Translations under genes and position numbers: made by a program
Notes under the pieces: generated by a model
What the model was told of the DNA's origin: nothing
Databases searched by the model: none
What the model saw: only the letters and a program-made list of their open reading frames with translations
In this document: positions 1-11,338 of the stretch, piece after piece
Layout of the letters: each line of letters begins with the position of its first letter
Numbering within the stretch: position 1 is the stretch's first letter
Assembly (NCBI GenBank): GCA_025201765.1
Contig: MU623588.1
Location: 1 to 32,098, forward strand
Origin: Daldinia sp. FL1419
Lineage: Eukaryota > Ascomycota > Sordariomycetes > Xylariales > Hypoxylaceae
Direction: 5' to 3'
Length of the DNA: 32,098 nt

Positions 1-1305
1 AATCTGATCAGCTCAAGTTTTCAAATATAGAATCATCAGTTTTTCCATAGCAATAAGTTGGGGTGACAGGGCCAGGACGAAGTCCGCCAATCTAACCCTT
101 CTACAGGCTTTTTGATACGTAAATAAGCCCTCAATAGTTATTTTCCTATCTGATCAGCTCAAGTTCTCAAGCATAGAATCGTCAATTTTCGATAGAGATT
201 TATACGATAAAATGCAGAACATATCCTGCAAGAGCTATTAAAGCTCATGCTCAACATAAATAAACCTCCAGAAGTTGTTTTCCTATTTGATCAGTTCAAG
301 TTCTCAAGCATAAAATCATTAGTTTTCTATAAAGCTTTGTACGATAAAACTGCAAGGCATATCCTACAGGAACTCCTATTCAATTAAAGCTCATATTCAA
401 TATATAAGCCCTTAAGTGTTGATTTTTATTTAATCAACTCCAGTTCTCAAGCATAGAATCATCAGTTTTTCCATAGAGATTTGTACGATAAAGTGCAGGG
501 CATATCCTGTAAGAGCTATTAGAGCTCCTATTCAACGTAAATAAACCTCCAGAAGTTATTTTCTGTTTGATCAATTCAAATTCTCAAGTATAGAATCATT
601 AGTTTTCCATAGAGCTTCGTACGATAAAACTGCAGGAGCTCCTGTTCAATTCGAGCTCCTGTTCAATTAGAGCTCCTGTTCAACATAAATAAGCCTCCAG
701 AAGTTGTTTTCCTGTCTGATCAGCTTAAAAGCACCAAATCATCAGTTTTCCATAGAGCTTCGTACGATAAAACTACAGGGCATGTCCTGCAGGAGCTCCT
801 GTTCAATTAGAGCTCCTGTTCAATTAGAGCTCATGTTCAATATATAGGCCCTCAAAAGTTGTTTTCTTGTCTGATCAGCTCAAGCTCTCAAGAATAGAAT
901 CGTCAGTTTTGTACGATAAAACTGCAGGGCATGTCCTGCAGGAGCTCCTGTTCAATTAGAGCTCATGTTCAATGTTTAGGCCCTCAGATGTTGTTTACCT
1001 ATCTGATCAGCTCAGGTTCTCAGGCACAAAATCATCAGTTTTTCCATAGAGATTCGTACGATAAAAGTGTAGGGTTAGTGCATATCCTGCAGGAGCTATT
1101 AGAGCTCCTGTTCAACATAAATAAACCTCCAGAAGTTGTTTTCCTGTCTGATCAGCTCAAGTTCTCAAGGATAGAATCGTCAATTTTTAAAACCATAGAA
1201 TTTTGTACGATAAAAGTGTAGGGTTAGGGCATATCTTGCAGGAGCTATTAGAGCTTAAATTCAACATAAATAGGTTGTTTCCTATCTGATCAGCTCAAAT
1301 TCTTA
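1..1305 (+). repeat. ~143-bp tandem array, about ten units, well preserved
   Basis: A minisatellite/satellite-like array. The anchor TGATCAGCTCAAG and its variants begin near 5, 151, 288, 431, 568, 718, 872, 1004, 1150 and 1288, giving spacings of 132-154 bp. Each unit carries CATAGAATCATCAGTTTT, then TCGTACGATAAAACTGCAGG, then GCATATCCTGCAGGAGCTCC. Several units contain the perfect palindrome CAGGAGCTCCTG (790-801 and 939-950). Two unit types are interleaved, one with TATATAGGCCCTC and one with CATAAATAAACCTCCAG before the anchor, so the array tends toward a two-unit higher-order repeat. Unit 1 has its centre replaced (47-110) by a different, G+C-richer segment containing CCAGGACGAAGTCCG. 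Open frames in this stretch have no protein logic and are by-products of the repeat. The base composition is far less AT-rich than the flanks, so this copy has largely escaped RIP. Function is unknown. Confidence 0.9.
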
Positions 1306-1554
1306 CTAATGAAAAGGATGCACCCAATCATAAATGTTTTCTTAAACTTTAAATTTTTTAATATGTTTTTTACCCCTTATCAGCTCTTATCAGCTCTTAT
1401 CAGCTTATCAATTATTATCAATTTCTTATCAATTACTTATCATTTACTTATCAATTTCTTATCAATTTCTTATCAATTTCTTATCAATTTCTTATCAATT
1501 TCACATAGTAATTTATTGGAAAGTTTCAGTATAATACACCGGACTTCGTCCTGG
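1306..1554 (+). repeat. Terminal module of the array, with hairpin end
   Basis: A non-array segment that joins the last 143-bp unit to the motif CGGACTTCGTCCTGG (1540-1554). That motif can fold as GGAC-TTC-GTCC. The exact reverse complement of these 15 bases occurs at 72-86 inside unit 1, so the two could be inverted ends of a ~1.48-kb element. No clear target duplication flanks them. Mutated copies of the same module lie at ~7370-7571 in the same orientation and at 18771-18960 in reverse. All three stop at or very near this hairpin, which supports a real element end. The element class is not known to me. Confidence 0.6.
1448..1502 (+). repeat. 11-bp microsatellite, five perfect units
   Basis: TTATCAATTTC is repeated five times without error. 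Looser variants stand just upstream (1378-1447), including two copies of CAGCTCTTAT. The tract sits inside the terminal module, and its decayed counterparts are visible as TTAATT-rich runs in the copies near 7440-7520 and 18830-18900. A long open frame across it is only the translation of the repeat. Confidence 0.9.
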
Positions 1555-1944
1555 ATAATGTGAAGTTTTATATTTAAATATTATTTAAAGGCGTTTTGTA
1601 AAACTATAATAATAATACTATTAAAACCTAGAAAATCCAAAGAAGAAAAGAATCTTACAAATATTTATAAATTAATATCCTTTTTAAAAATTATAAATAA
1701 AATAATTGAAAAAATAATGGTAAATTATATTGTAATAATGGTAGAACAATATTGATTATTTTTAAAAAATCAAATAAAAAATAAATCAATTAAATCTATA
1801 GAAATAATCATTAAAATAGTAATAGAAATTATATATATTGTATGGTATATTAATATTATAATATTATTTTTATAATTAATTATTTTAGGTATTTTTAATA
1901 ATATTATATTATAAAGGCTTATATATATATTATATTAAAAAGGG
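1555..1944. other. AT-rich spacer, no recognisable feature
   Basis: Between the hairpin end of the array module and the detectable 5' limit of family A copy A1. Nearly pure A+T with scattered G+C. I found no reading frame, RNA gene or repeat match in it. Confidence 0.5.
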
Positions 1945-4868
1945 TATTTAATATAAATAATAAATTGAGTTAATAATTTTATAAAAAAAATAAAAAATGT
2001 AATTAATTTTTAATGGTAAAAAAAGTGAGGTTTATTTTTTATTATAAATATCTTATAAAATTCCCCATTATTATTTATTTTATTTATTATTTATATAATC
2101 ATTTTATATAAAGAATTAAATTAAAAAGATATTTTAATTATTAATTTTATAGATAATATATATATATTAATAATAGGATATTTTATAATTAAAAATTATG
2201 TTAAATTGGAATGAGCGTACAGAATATACCTAGATTAGGCACAAAAATACAACATAACCTTTATAATATAAAGGAATGAGCTCATATATTTTATAACGGC
2301 TTATTAAATATCAACTATAAAAATTGAATTAAATAGCATAATTATTAAATCTAAGAAAAATATTAAATTTTTTAAAATATGATTAGATAGGAAATTTAAA
2401 TAAAATAGATATTTAAGAACAATTAAAAAAAAATAGTATATCTTTTTTAAATTAATGGTATTAATATAGGATTATAATATGATCTAAATAATAGAAATTT
2501 ATATAAAAGTAATATAAAATATAATAATATATGGAATAATAATATAATATATTTTAAATTAAAATTATGAAATAAAAGGTATTATTAAAAAATTAAATAT
2601 TATTGGACGAATTTATTTATAAGAAATTAATAGCACATATAAAACAACAGAAATATTATAATTAAAAATAAAATTAAATTACCTCCTAATATATTTTTAT
2701 TTAAATATAATAATAATAATAATTAAATTTTGTATAAATAATAAAGGCTTTAATTTTAAGATTTAAAAAATAAGATAGAAAATTTAAGAATAAATGGAAT
2801 TTTAAAAGCCTAAGAAATGGTGGGATTTTCCTATTATTATTTAAATATTAAATATATATATTACAAAAATTAGGATTAATTAAAATATTAAATAAAAAAG
2901 ATATCAATACCTTAAAAAAACTTTTTTAAATTATTAAATAGAAAAATAAGAATGGTATAAGAAGGATACTATTATATTAATAATTTAATTATTATTTTTT
3001 AATATAAAAATTAATAATTAATATTTTAATTTATAAAAATATAAAATATTAATATTATTATAAATATATATTAAGAAAATAGGACTAAAAATTTTTTTAT
3101 TTCATAAAAAGATTTTTAAATATAAATATAATAAAAGGGAAATAATATAATATATAATTTTTAAATATTTTAAATATATTTTAATATGGGTTTATTTTAA
3201 ATAAAGATTAATCCCAAAATTTTTTTAATTAATGTAAATTATAAAAAAATATTATTTAACCTTAATAAAATCCTATTAATAATTTATTAGTTTTTTTAAA
3301 TAAATTTAATTATTTATATATAAAATAATATTATAATTTATTTAATACTAATATTTTCAAAAATTTTATATTAAATAAAAAGAATTTATAATTAAATAAA
3401 AAAATATAAATAATAATATATTAATAAAATCCTTTAAAAAAATTACATTTATTTAAAATTGTTCTATACTTATTTTCAATTATATTTATTAGAATTATCC
3501 TCCTTTATATCCATTTCTTTATTCTTTTTTTATTTTCTTTAATTATATATATTAAAAAATTTTAAATAAAAATAAATATATTTTTAAAAAGAAGGTTATA
3601 CTTATTGAAATTTCAATTTAAATATATTAAAAATTTATTAAAAAATAATAAAATATTTAATATTAATTAAATATTTTAAATAAAAAATTATTATAATAAT
3701 AATATATAAAAATAATATAAATTATTAAAAATAAGATAATATATATATGCTTTTTTTTAAAATTAATTTTCTTATAAATTTTATATTATAATTAATAAAT
3801 ATTAATAAAATGAATATAAAATAGAATTATATTGTAAAATAATTATAATATTGGTGATATTAAAATAAATAATCTTCTTAAAATTACTAGAATATATAAG
3901 AGTTATGGATCTAATGAGCAAGGGATCAAGTATAATAAGAACAGTTGTTAGACATTATTGACAATCTCTTAACAAACTTCTCAAGGGCCTGAAAACCCTA
4001 GAAAAGCCGTAGCAAAGCCTCAGCAATTGATTAAAGGTGTAGCCACGCTCTTCGTGCGGTTCCCCATCTTCAACGAGCAAGTTGTCTTCTTGACGTACAG
4101 CCGTACCAGGATTATAATCCCAACGCAATATAATATTAAAATATCATATTAGGTCCAAAATATCGTAATAATTTCTAACAAAGGGATCAAAATATTTAAA
4201 AAAGGTTAATAATAAAATAAAATTAAGAAAATAATAGAACATTTATAAATACATAAGTTTTTTTTATTTGATATTATATATATATAAAAATAAAATAGGT
4301 TTTTCAAAATAATATTAAATTATAAATATAATGGATATAATAATATTATATTATAGTATTATAAAATATAAATAAAACATATAAAGAAAATTAAAATTAA
4401 TTAAAAAAAGCCATAAATTAATAACATTATTTTAAATCATTTTAAAGAATAAATATAATATTATGATATTAAAAAAAGGATTATAAAAATAAAAATAAAT
4501 AATAGTTTTTCATAAAGATATAAAATACTTTTATTATTTATTAAAAAAAATAATAAAACTATTTTAAACTTCATTATTGCCCCACACTTGGACCACTGCT
4601 ATACTACTTTACAAAATTTAGGCATTATAATATATAAAATATTTTTCCATATTAAAATTTAATTATTTTTATTTAAAAATAAATTTTAATAAAAATATAG
4701 GATAAAATTAAAATTATAACAATATAATTTAATTAAATAAATAATAAATAGGTTTTTTCTAAAATACAATTTTTATCCAGAATAAATATTCAAAGATAGA
4801 TTGGATACTTATAATATATTTTAGGTAAATTGGGGTAATAATAAATAAATAAATAAATAAATAATAAA
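1945..4868 (+). mobile_element. Family A copy A1, longest uninterrupted copy, (TAAA)n tail
   Basis: A member of the tailed dispersed family. It ends on the + strand in TAGGTAAATTGGGGTAATAA followed by AAATAAAT repeats (about 4838-4868), the 3' tail of a non-LTR retrotransposon type element. It aligns in inverse orientation with A2 (7688-11045) over essentially its whole length. For example 2000-2480 matches 10510-10960, 2780-3440 matches 9240-9890, and 3740-4868 matches 7688-8950. Relative to A2, about 310 bp (roughly 2460-2770) are extra here or were lost in A2. The interior is RIP-saturated apart from the island at 3900-4145. No RT motif could be recognised, so whether this is the 3' part of a LINE or a non-autonomous element is open. 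The 5' end is approximate, and no target duplication was found. Confidence 0.75.
3900..4145 (+). other. Less mutated island inside A1
   Basis: This stretch keeps near-ancestral sequence, for example GTAGCCACGCTCTTCGTGCG at 4040-4059. The same position in A7 (about 23826-23846) reads GTAATTATATTTTTTATATA, and every difference there is C to T or G to A. The segment is open in two frames for some 30 codons, but I recognise no protein. It is the best local template for the pre-RIP sequence of family A. Confidence 0.75.
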
Positions 4869-6485
4869 GATAAATTTAATTAATCTTATTTTTAATTCTT
4901 ATATATTTAAATGGATATAATATCTTCCTATTCCTTTTTAATATTATTAACTTTTTTCTATTATAAATATAATTTTATTTTTTTAAATATTAAATTAAAT
5001 TTTTTTTAATAAGAGAATTTATATTTATTATTTTATATAAATAAAGGGATCCTAATTTTTATACCCCTTTACCCTTTTAAAATAAACCTAAAAGAAATTT
5101 CATATATATATTTCCAACATTTATTATTAAAATTAATATTTTCTTATCATTTATCTCCATAATTTAAATTCTATTTTTATTTAATATTTTCCTCTTTTTT
5201 ACTACCATTATAAATAAATAAGATTTAAAATAAGATTTATTTATAAATATATAATTATTAAATTTATTTAATATTATTATTTTATTTAAACTTTTTAATA
5301 AAATTTAATTAGTTTGTAATGGAATTATATATTTGTTATTAAAATCTAAATTAGCCTTTAGTAAATTAAATCTTAAATTTACTAAAAATAATTTACCCCA
5401 TTCTATAAATTCCTTAATTTTATTTATTTTATTATTTAATCTTTATTTTTTTATATATTTAAATAATTTATAACCTTTAATTTTATAATTAAAATAAATG
5501 TATAGTTATTTTAGGTTATATTATTTAATATTATTGTTTAATTTGCTTAAACTAGCCCCAACATGATCCAAATTCATATTAAAATAAGGATATCTTCCAT
5601 TAGATCAATTTACCTAATTATTAATATTAATTATTATCAATTAGGGATATTATTTATAAATAAGGGAATAGGTAGGATATATTAAAATTACTAGAATTAT
5701 TAGAATTGTTATAACTCCTTTAGGAATATATCTAAATAATGATAAGAAGTAATTACCTAATAATATTTATTATTTTTCTTTTAAAAAAATCTTATAAATT
5801 TTTCTAAATTTTACTAATACCTTTTTTATTATTATTATACCAGCTTTCTATAATCCAATTTCTACTTTTTCAAAAAAAATCTCCTTTTTTATTAAATTAA
5901 ATTGCATATTATATAATTATAATTTATATATTGTTAAATATATATATTATATTAAATTTACCAATTTTATTAATTTTATTTATTATATATAAATAATCTA
6001 CTATTCTTTCTTAAATTCATTCATTTAATATATTCTTATTTAAATACATCTTAACATATATTCAATTTCACAAAATTTAACTCTATTTATCATTAATTTA
6101 ATTAATTAATTCTATGATTTATCAAATATATATTACTAATATTTTACTTAATTATCATTTAAATTCCTAAATTTTTATTATAATCTAACCATTATTTAAA
6201 TTTATTTACCATAAAAATCAATATTAAAAAACTTCTTATAACTATTCCTAATCTACCCACTTATCTCTTATTATATTATAATATCATTCTTTTGATTTTT
6301 TTTTTAAAACCATTTTTAAATAATAATTTCATAAAATTTATTATTATTTCTTTAATGGTATTTTAATTGGTTATTTATTAGGTAATAATTGCCATATTAT
6401 TTAAATAATTTTCGGAATTATTTCTAAATAATTCCTCAAAATTAATATAACCTTTAATATTTAATATTATAATTAATATCAAGAT

Positions 6486-6800
6486 TTAAATAATTAGTAT
6501 AAAATTTGGATTTAATATAAGATTTAAATTTAATATAAAATTTAAGATTAATATAAATTTAAAATTGAGAATTAATATAAAAATAGGATTTAATATAAAA
6601 TTAAGATTTAATATAAGATTATAATTTGAAACTAATTTTGATTTAATAGGTTTTTTTAACATAATATTAATAATATTAATAATCTTTAAAATTAATTTGC
6701 TTTTAGTTTTTTTCAAAATATTCTTAGAATAATTTAAATCAAATAAACTCCATCTACCATACCTATACTTATACAAACCAAATAATTTTTTTATTATCAA
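6486..6800 (-). pseudogene. Low-complexity open frame on the - strand, probably a relic
   Basis: A 104-codon frame starting with ATG. Its first half reads like ordinary protein (residues 9-33 include YKYRYGRWSLFDLNYSK). Its second half is a run of Asn/Leu/Ile/Phe repeats produced by the short tandem repeat at 6500-6640. No domain, signal peptide or homologue is recognised. Given the mutated setting and the repeat-derived C-terminus, I regard it as a chance or relic frame rather than a gene. Confidence 0.2.
6498..6645. repeat. Degenerate short-period tandem repeat
   Basis: Variants of GATTTAATATAA and AAATTTAAGATTAATATAA recur at roughly 18-24-bp spacing, with no perfect period. It looks like a decayed minisatellite and explains the Asn-Leu-Ile-Phe repeats of the overlapping - strand frame. 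Confidence 0.6.
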
Positions 6801-7369
6801 ATTATCATCTAATTTTAACCAAAATAATTATAATTCTAATTAAAATATAATTATTTAAATTTCTTCCATAATTTAATTAATTATTTCTAATCCCTATTTA
6901 ATAATAAATTAAACAATTAATATATATATTTATAAAGGATTAAATATAAATAATTTATTAAAAACAAAAATAAGTAATATTTATAAAATTATAACCATAT
7001 TTTCTAAATTTAAAGATTATTTTAATTTTACCCTCTCTAACCCATTATTAATTAATTAATTCCTATCTCCAATAATAAAATTCTTATTACATTCTATTAA
7101 TCTCTTTACTAATTTCATTATTTATTAAATCACACTTAACTTCTCTTTATATCCCATGATAGAAAATATGTAAATAATAGGTTTTTATTTAAATTCTAAA
7201 TAATTCTTATTAAAATAAATAATTAAAATAATAGGTTATAAATGGTTTAATTTATTAAAATTTATTATAATTAAATGATAACTTATTTTACACCCAAATT
7301 ATCCGGGATTTACCTAAATAAACTGATAACAACCCAACAGTTTTTAAAAATTGTTTTTTTGTTTGATTA

Positions 7370-7571
7370 ATTTAAGTAAGGATATATTGAATTATAAATG
7401 TTTTTTTAAATTTTAAATTTTCAATAAATTTTTTTTCTTTAATTTATTAATTAATTTATTAGTTTTTATTAATTATTATTAATTATTATTAACTTTTTAT
7501 TAATCTTTGATTAATTTTATATAGTAATTTATTGGAAGAGTTCTAATATCATATATCAGATTTCATCCTAA
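7370..7571 (+). repeat. RIP-degraded copy of the array terminal module
   Basis: Matches 1330-1554 in order. ATTATAAATGTTTTTTTAAATT corresponds to the ATCATAAATGTTTTCTTAAACT start, followed by a TTAATT-rich remnant of the 11-bp repeat, TATAGTAATTTATTGGA, and CAGATTTCATCCTAA (7557-7571) in place of CGGACTTCGTCCTGG. The four differences in that last motif are all C/T or G/A. Sequence resembling a reversed 143-bp unit (TTGATTAGGTAAGAAAGC) follows at ~7655-7687, directly against the tail of A2. Confidence 0.65.
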
Positions 7572-7687
7572 ATAATAAAGATCTAAATTAAAGGAATATA
7601 TATTATTTATATAAAATTATATTAAAATAAACTTTAATAAACTATATAGAATTTAAATTGATTAGGTAAGAAAGCAATTTTTAAAAG

Positions 7688-10600
7688 TTTATTTATTTAT
7701 TTATTTATTACTACTCCAATTTACTTAAAATATATTATAGGTATTCAATCCATTTTTTAATATTTATTTTGAATAAAAACTATATTCCAGAAAAAACCTA
7801 CCCGTTACTTATTTAATTAAATTATATTATTGTAACTTTAATTTTACTTTATTTTCCAATTAAAATTTACCATTTGATAAAAATAATTAAACTTTAATAT
7901 AAAAAAACATTTAATATATTATAATATTTAAATTTTATAAAATAATATAATAATAGCCTAAATATAAGGTAATAATAAGGTTTAAAATGGTATCATTATT
8001 TTTTTAATAAATAATAAAAATGTTATTATATTATAAAAAAATTATTCCAAAAAAACCCAAAATATATATAATTTATATAAAATATAAATATATATAAATA
8101 ATTTTATATCTTTATAAAAAACCATTACCCATTCTTATTTTTATAATCTTCTTTTTAATACTATAATATTATATTTATTCTTTAAAATCATTTAAAATAA
8201 TACTACCAACCCATAATTCTTTCCAATTAACTTCAATCTTCTTTATATACCTTATTTATATTTTATAATATTATAATATAATACTATTATATTTATTATA
8301 TTTATAATTTAATACTATTTGAAAAAGCTTATTTTATTTTTATATATATATTATATTAAATAAAAAAAACTTATATATTTATAAATATTTTATTACTTTT
8401 TAATTTTATTTTATTATTAATTTTCTTTAAATATTTTAATCCTTTTATTAAAAATTATTATGATATTTTTAATATAATATAATATTTTAATATTATATTA
8501 TATTAAAATTATAATCCCAACATAATTACATATTATATAAATAATTTACTTATTAAAAATAAAAAATTACATAAGAAATATGGTTATACCTTTCCAATAT
8601 AATTCCAAAAATCAATTATTAAGATTTTATTATAATTTTTCCAGGGTTTTTAAGCCCTTAAAAAACTTATTAAAAAATTATTAATAATATTTAATAATTA
8701 TTTTTATTATATTTAATTGTTTACTTATTAAATCTATAATTCTTATATATTTTAATAATTTTAAAAGAATTATTTATTTTAATATTATTAATATTATAAT
8801 TATCCTATAATATAACCCCTTTCCATATCCATTCCATTAATATTTATTAATTTACAATATAAAATTTACAAAAGAATTAATTCTAAAAAGAAACATATAT
8901 ATATCACTTTATTTTTAATAATCCTTATTATCCCCATATATTATTATTATAATAATCTTTTATTTAAAAAATTTAATTAATATTAAATACTTTACTATTT
9001 TTTAATAATAATCTATTATAAATCTTTAATAATTTCTTAATATATTTAAACTTAAATTTTAATAAAAATAACCATTTTTTGAAAATATACTTACCCTTAT
9101 TTAAAATTCCCTAATATATATAACCAAAAAAAACAAAAGAAAATAAAAAAATAGATACAAAACAGGATAAATCCAAGAAATATAATTTAGAATAAGTACA
9201 AAATAATCTTAGATAAGTATAATTTCTTTAAAGAACCTTATTAATATATTATTATTTATATTTTTTATTTAATTATAAATTTTTTTAATTTAATATAAAG
9301 TTTTTAAAAATATTTATATTAAATAAATCATAATATTATTTTATATATAAATAATTAAATTTATTTAAAAAATTAATAAATTATTAATAAAATTTTATTA
9401 AAATTGAATAATATTCTTTTATAATTTACATTAATTAAAAAGATTTTTAAAATTAAATTTTATTTAAAATGGGCTTATATGAAAATATATTTAAAATATG
9501 TAAAAATTATATATTATATTATTTTTTTATTATATTTATTTTTAAAATTATTTATTTTAAAAAAACTTTATTAAATAAAAAAATTTTTATTTTTATTTTT
9601 TTTAATATATATTTATAATACAATTAATATTTTATATTTTTATAAATTAAAATATTAATTATTAATATTAATATTAAAAATAATGATTGAGTTGTTAGTA
9701 TAATAATATTCTTTTTATATCATTTTTATCTTTTTATTTAATAATTTCAAAGAATTTTTTTAGGATATTGGTATTCCTTCCATTTAATATTCTAATTAAT
9801 TTTAATTTTGATTATATATATATTTAATATTTATATAATAATAAAAAGATCCTGTTATTTTTTAAACCTTTAGGATTTTATTTATTTTTAAATTTTAAAA
9901 TTATTTATTTATTTATTACTACTCCAATTTACCTAGAATATAGTAGTACAGGTATCCAGTCCATCTTTTAGTATTTGTTCTGGGTAGGAACTATGTTCTG
10001 GAAAAAACCTATTTATTACTTATTTAATTAAATTATATTATTATAATTTTAATTTTATTTTATATTTTTATTAAAATTTATTTTTTAATAAAAATAATTA
10101 AATTTTAATATAAAAAATATTTAATATATTATAATGTCCAAATTTTATAAAATGGTATGGTGGTGGCTTGGGTGTAAGGCAATAATAAGGTCTAAAATAA
10201 CTTTATTATTTTTTTTAATAAATTATAAAAGTGTTACTGCATTATAAAGAAGTTGTTTTGGAGGAGGGCCAGAATATATGTAATTTATATAAGGTATAAA
10301 TATATATAAATAACTTTATATCTTTATAAAAAGCCATTATCCATTCTTATTTTTCCAATTTTCTTTTTAATATTATAATATTATATTTATTTTTTAAAAT
10401 GGCTTAAAATGGTGTTACTAACTCATAACCCTTCCCAACTAATTTCAATCCTCTTTATATACCTTGCTTGCGCTCTGCGATACTGCAATATAATAATATT
10501 ATCAATTTAAAAAAGATATACCATTATTTTTCCATTTTTATTTTAATTATTTTTAATTATTTATTTTATTTAAATTTTTTATTTAATTATATTTTAAAAA

Positions 10601-11045
10601 ATTTAATACTTTTTAAAATTTAATAACTATATTATTTAATTAAATTTTTATGATTAATATTTGATAGGTTTTTGTAAAATGTATAAATTTATTCTTTTAT
10701 ATTATACAAATTATACTGTATTTCCGTACCCAATTTAGATACATTTCATATACTCATTCCAACTTAATATAATTTTTAATTATAAATTATTCTGTTATTA
10801 ATATATTTATATTAACTATAAAATCAACAATTAAATTACCTTCTTAATCCAATTCTTTATATAAAATAATTATATAAATAATAAATAAAATAAATAATAT
10901 TGGAGAACCTTATAGAATATTTATAATAAAAGAATGGATTTTATTTTTATTATTATTAAAAACTAATTACACCTTTGATTTTTCCATAAAATTATTAATC
11001 CAATTTATTATCCATATTAGGTACCCTTTATAATCTATATCTTTC
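7688..11045 (-). mobile_element. Family A copy A2, interrupted by A3
   Basis: The tail is at the left edge: TTTATTTATTTATTTATTAC at about 7688-7710, followed by CTCCAATTTACTTAAAATAT, so the element reads on the - strand. It extends to about 11045 and mirrors A1. A3 splits it near 9898-10500. Its left flank resembles a reversed 143-bp array unit and a reversed array resumes near 11340, so A2 probably landed in or beside that array. No target duplication could be defined at the right end. The interior is heavily mutated on both strands. Confidence 0.75.
9898..10498 (-). mobile_element. Family A copy A3, nested in A2
   Basis: A shorter, less mutated - strand copy with tail at 9898-9917 and the 3' sequence CTACTCCAATTTACCTAGAA. 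It keeps G+C-rich stretches such as GGTATGGTGGTGGCTTGGGT (10153-10172) and TTGCTTGCGCTCTGCGATAC (10466-10485). It is 5'-truncated at about 10498. On both sides the flanking DNA aligns to A1, but the two flanks correspond to A1 positions about 310 bp apart. Either this insertion came with a deletion or A1 gained sequence. The better preservation than A2 agrees with later insertion. Confidence 0.7.
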
Positions 11046-11338
11046 TTATTTCATTAGTTGCACCACAATCCTGACTGACCAATCAGTTTTTAGAGAAATG
11101 CCCTGTAATTTCGGATGTTTTTAACTGTTGTATAATAACTTCTAATCGGAAACACATGTAAATTATCTCCAAAAATCACAAATTTCATTAAATTTTAAAT
11201 AATATCAATTATTAATATTTTTAAATATTTTTTAAATTAATATAATAAATAAAAATAATTTTGAATTTTAATGTACCCCATGTGCACGCTTGTGGCTTCC
11301 CATGATGTACAGCTCTGAACCACACTTTTTCAATTAAA
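11046..11338. other. Less mutated spacer with two small stem-loops
   Basis: Between the 5' limit of A2 and the reversed array. It contains two G+C-richer islands. The first (11059-11165) includes the hairpin ACTGA-CCAA-TCAGT. The second (11272-11335) can form an imperfect stem from TGTACCCCATG against CATGATGTACA. I found no gene, tRNA or repeat partner elsewhere in the window. It may be unique DNA or the end of another element. Confidence 0.4.

Larger units (their letters stand above)
4869..7310. other. G-depleted AT-rich block, unidentified degraded element
   Basis: Between A1 and the 7.4-kb array module. On the + strand guanine becomes very scarce while cytosine remains. In 5881-6300 I count about 49 C and 4 G. 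Read on the - strand this is a sequence that lost its cytosines but kept its guanines. The only long open frame is on the - strand at 6486-6800. Other - strand stretches, for example near 7080-7150, give short plausible peptides broken by stops. These fit a former coding sequence on the - strand, but I recognise no family. Confidence 0.5.

Noticed and set aside
931..1221. 96-codon open frame on the + strand in the tandem array
   Set aside because: It crosses two imperfect 143-bp units. Its peptide merely mirrors the DNA repeat and other units are not open in the same frame.
1..1305. CRISPR array
   Set aside because: Unit length ~143 bp, no short constant repeat with unique spacers, no cas genes, and the context is a eukaryotic repeat region.
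72..1554. Helitron
   Set aside because: The terminal hairpin is followed by CTGG, but without the usual ~10-nt gap, and there is no T after it. No Rep/helicase remnant was seen.
1309..1563. 84-codon open frame with repeated INFLSIS peptides
   Set aside because: It is the translation of the 11-bp microsatellite. The degraded sister modules at 7.4 and 18.8 kb do not preserve it.
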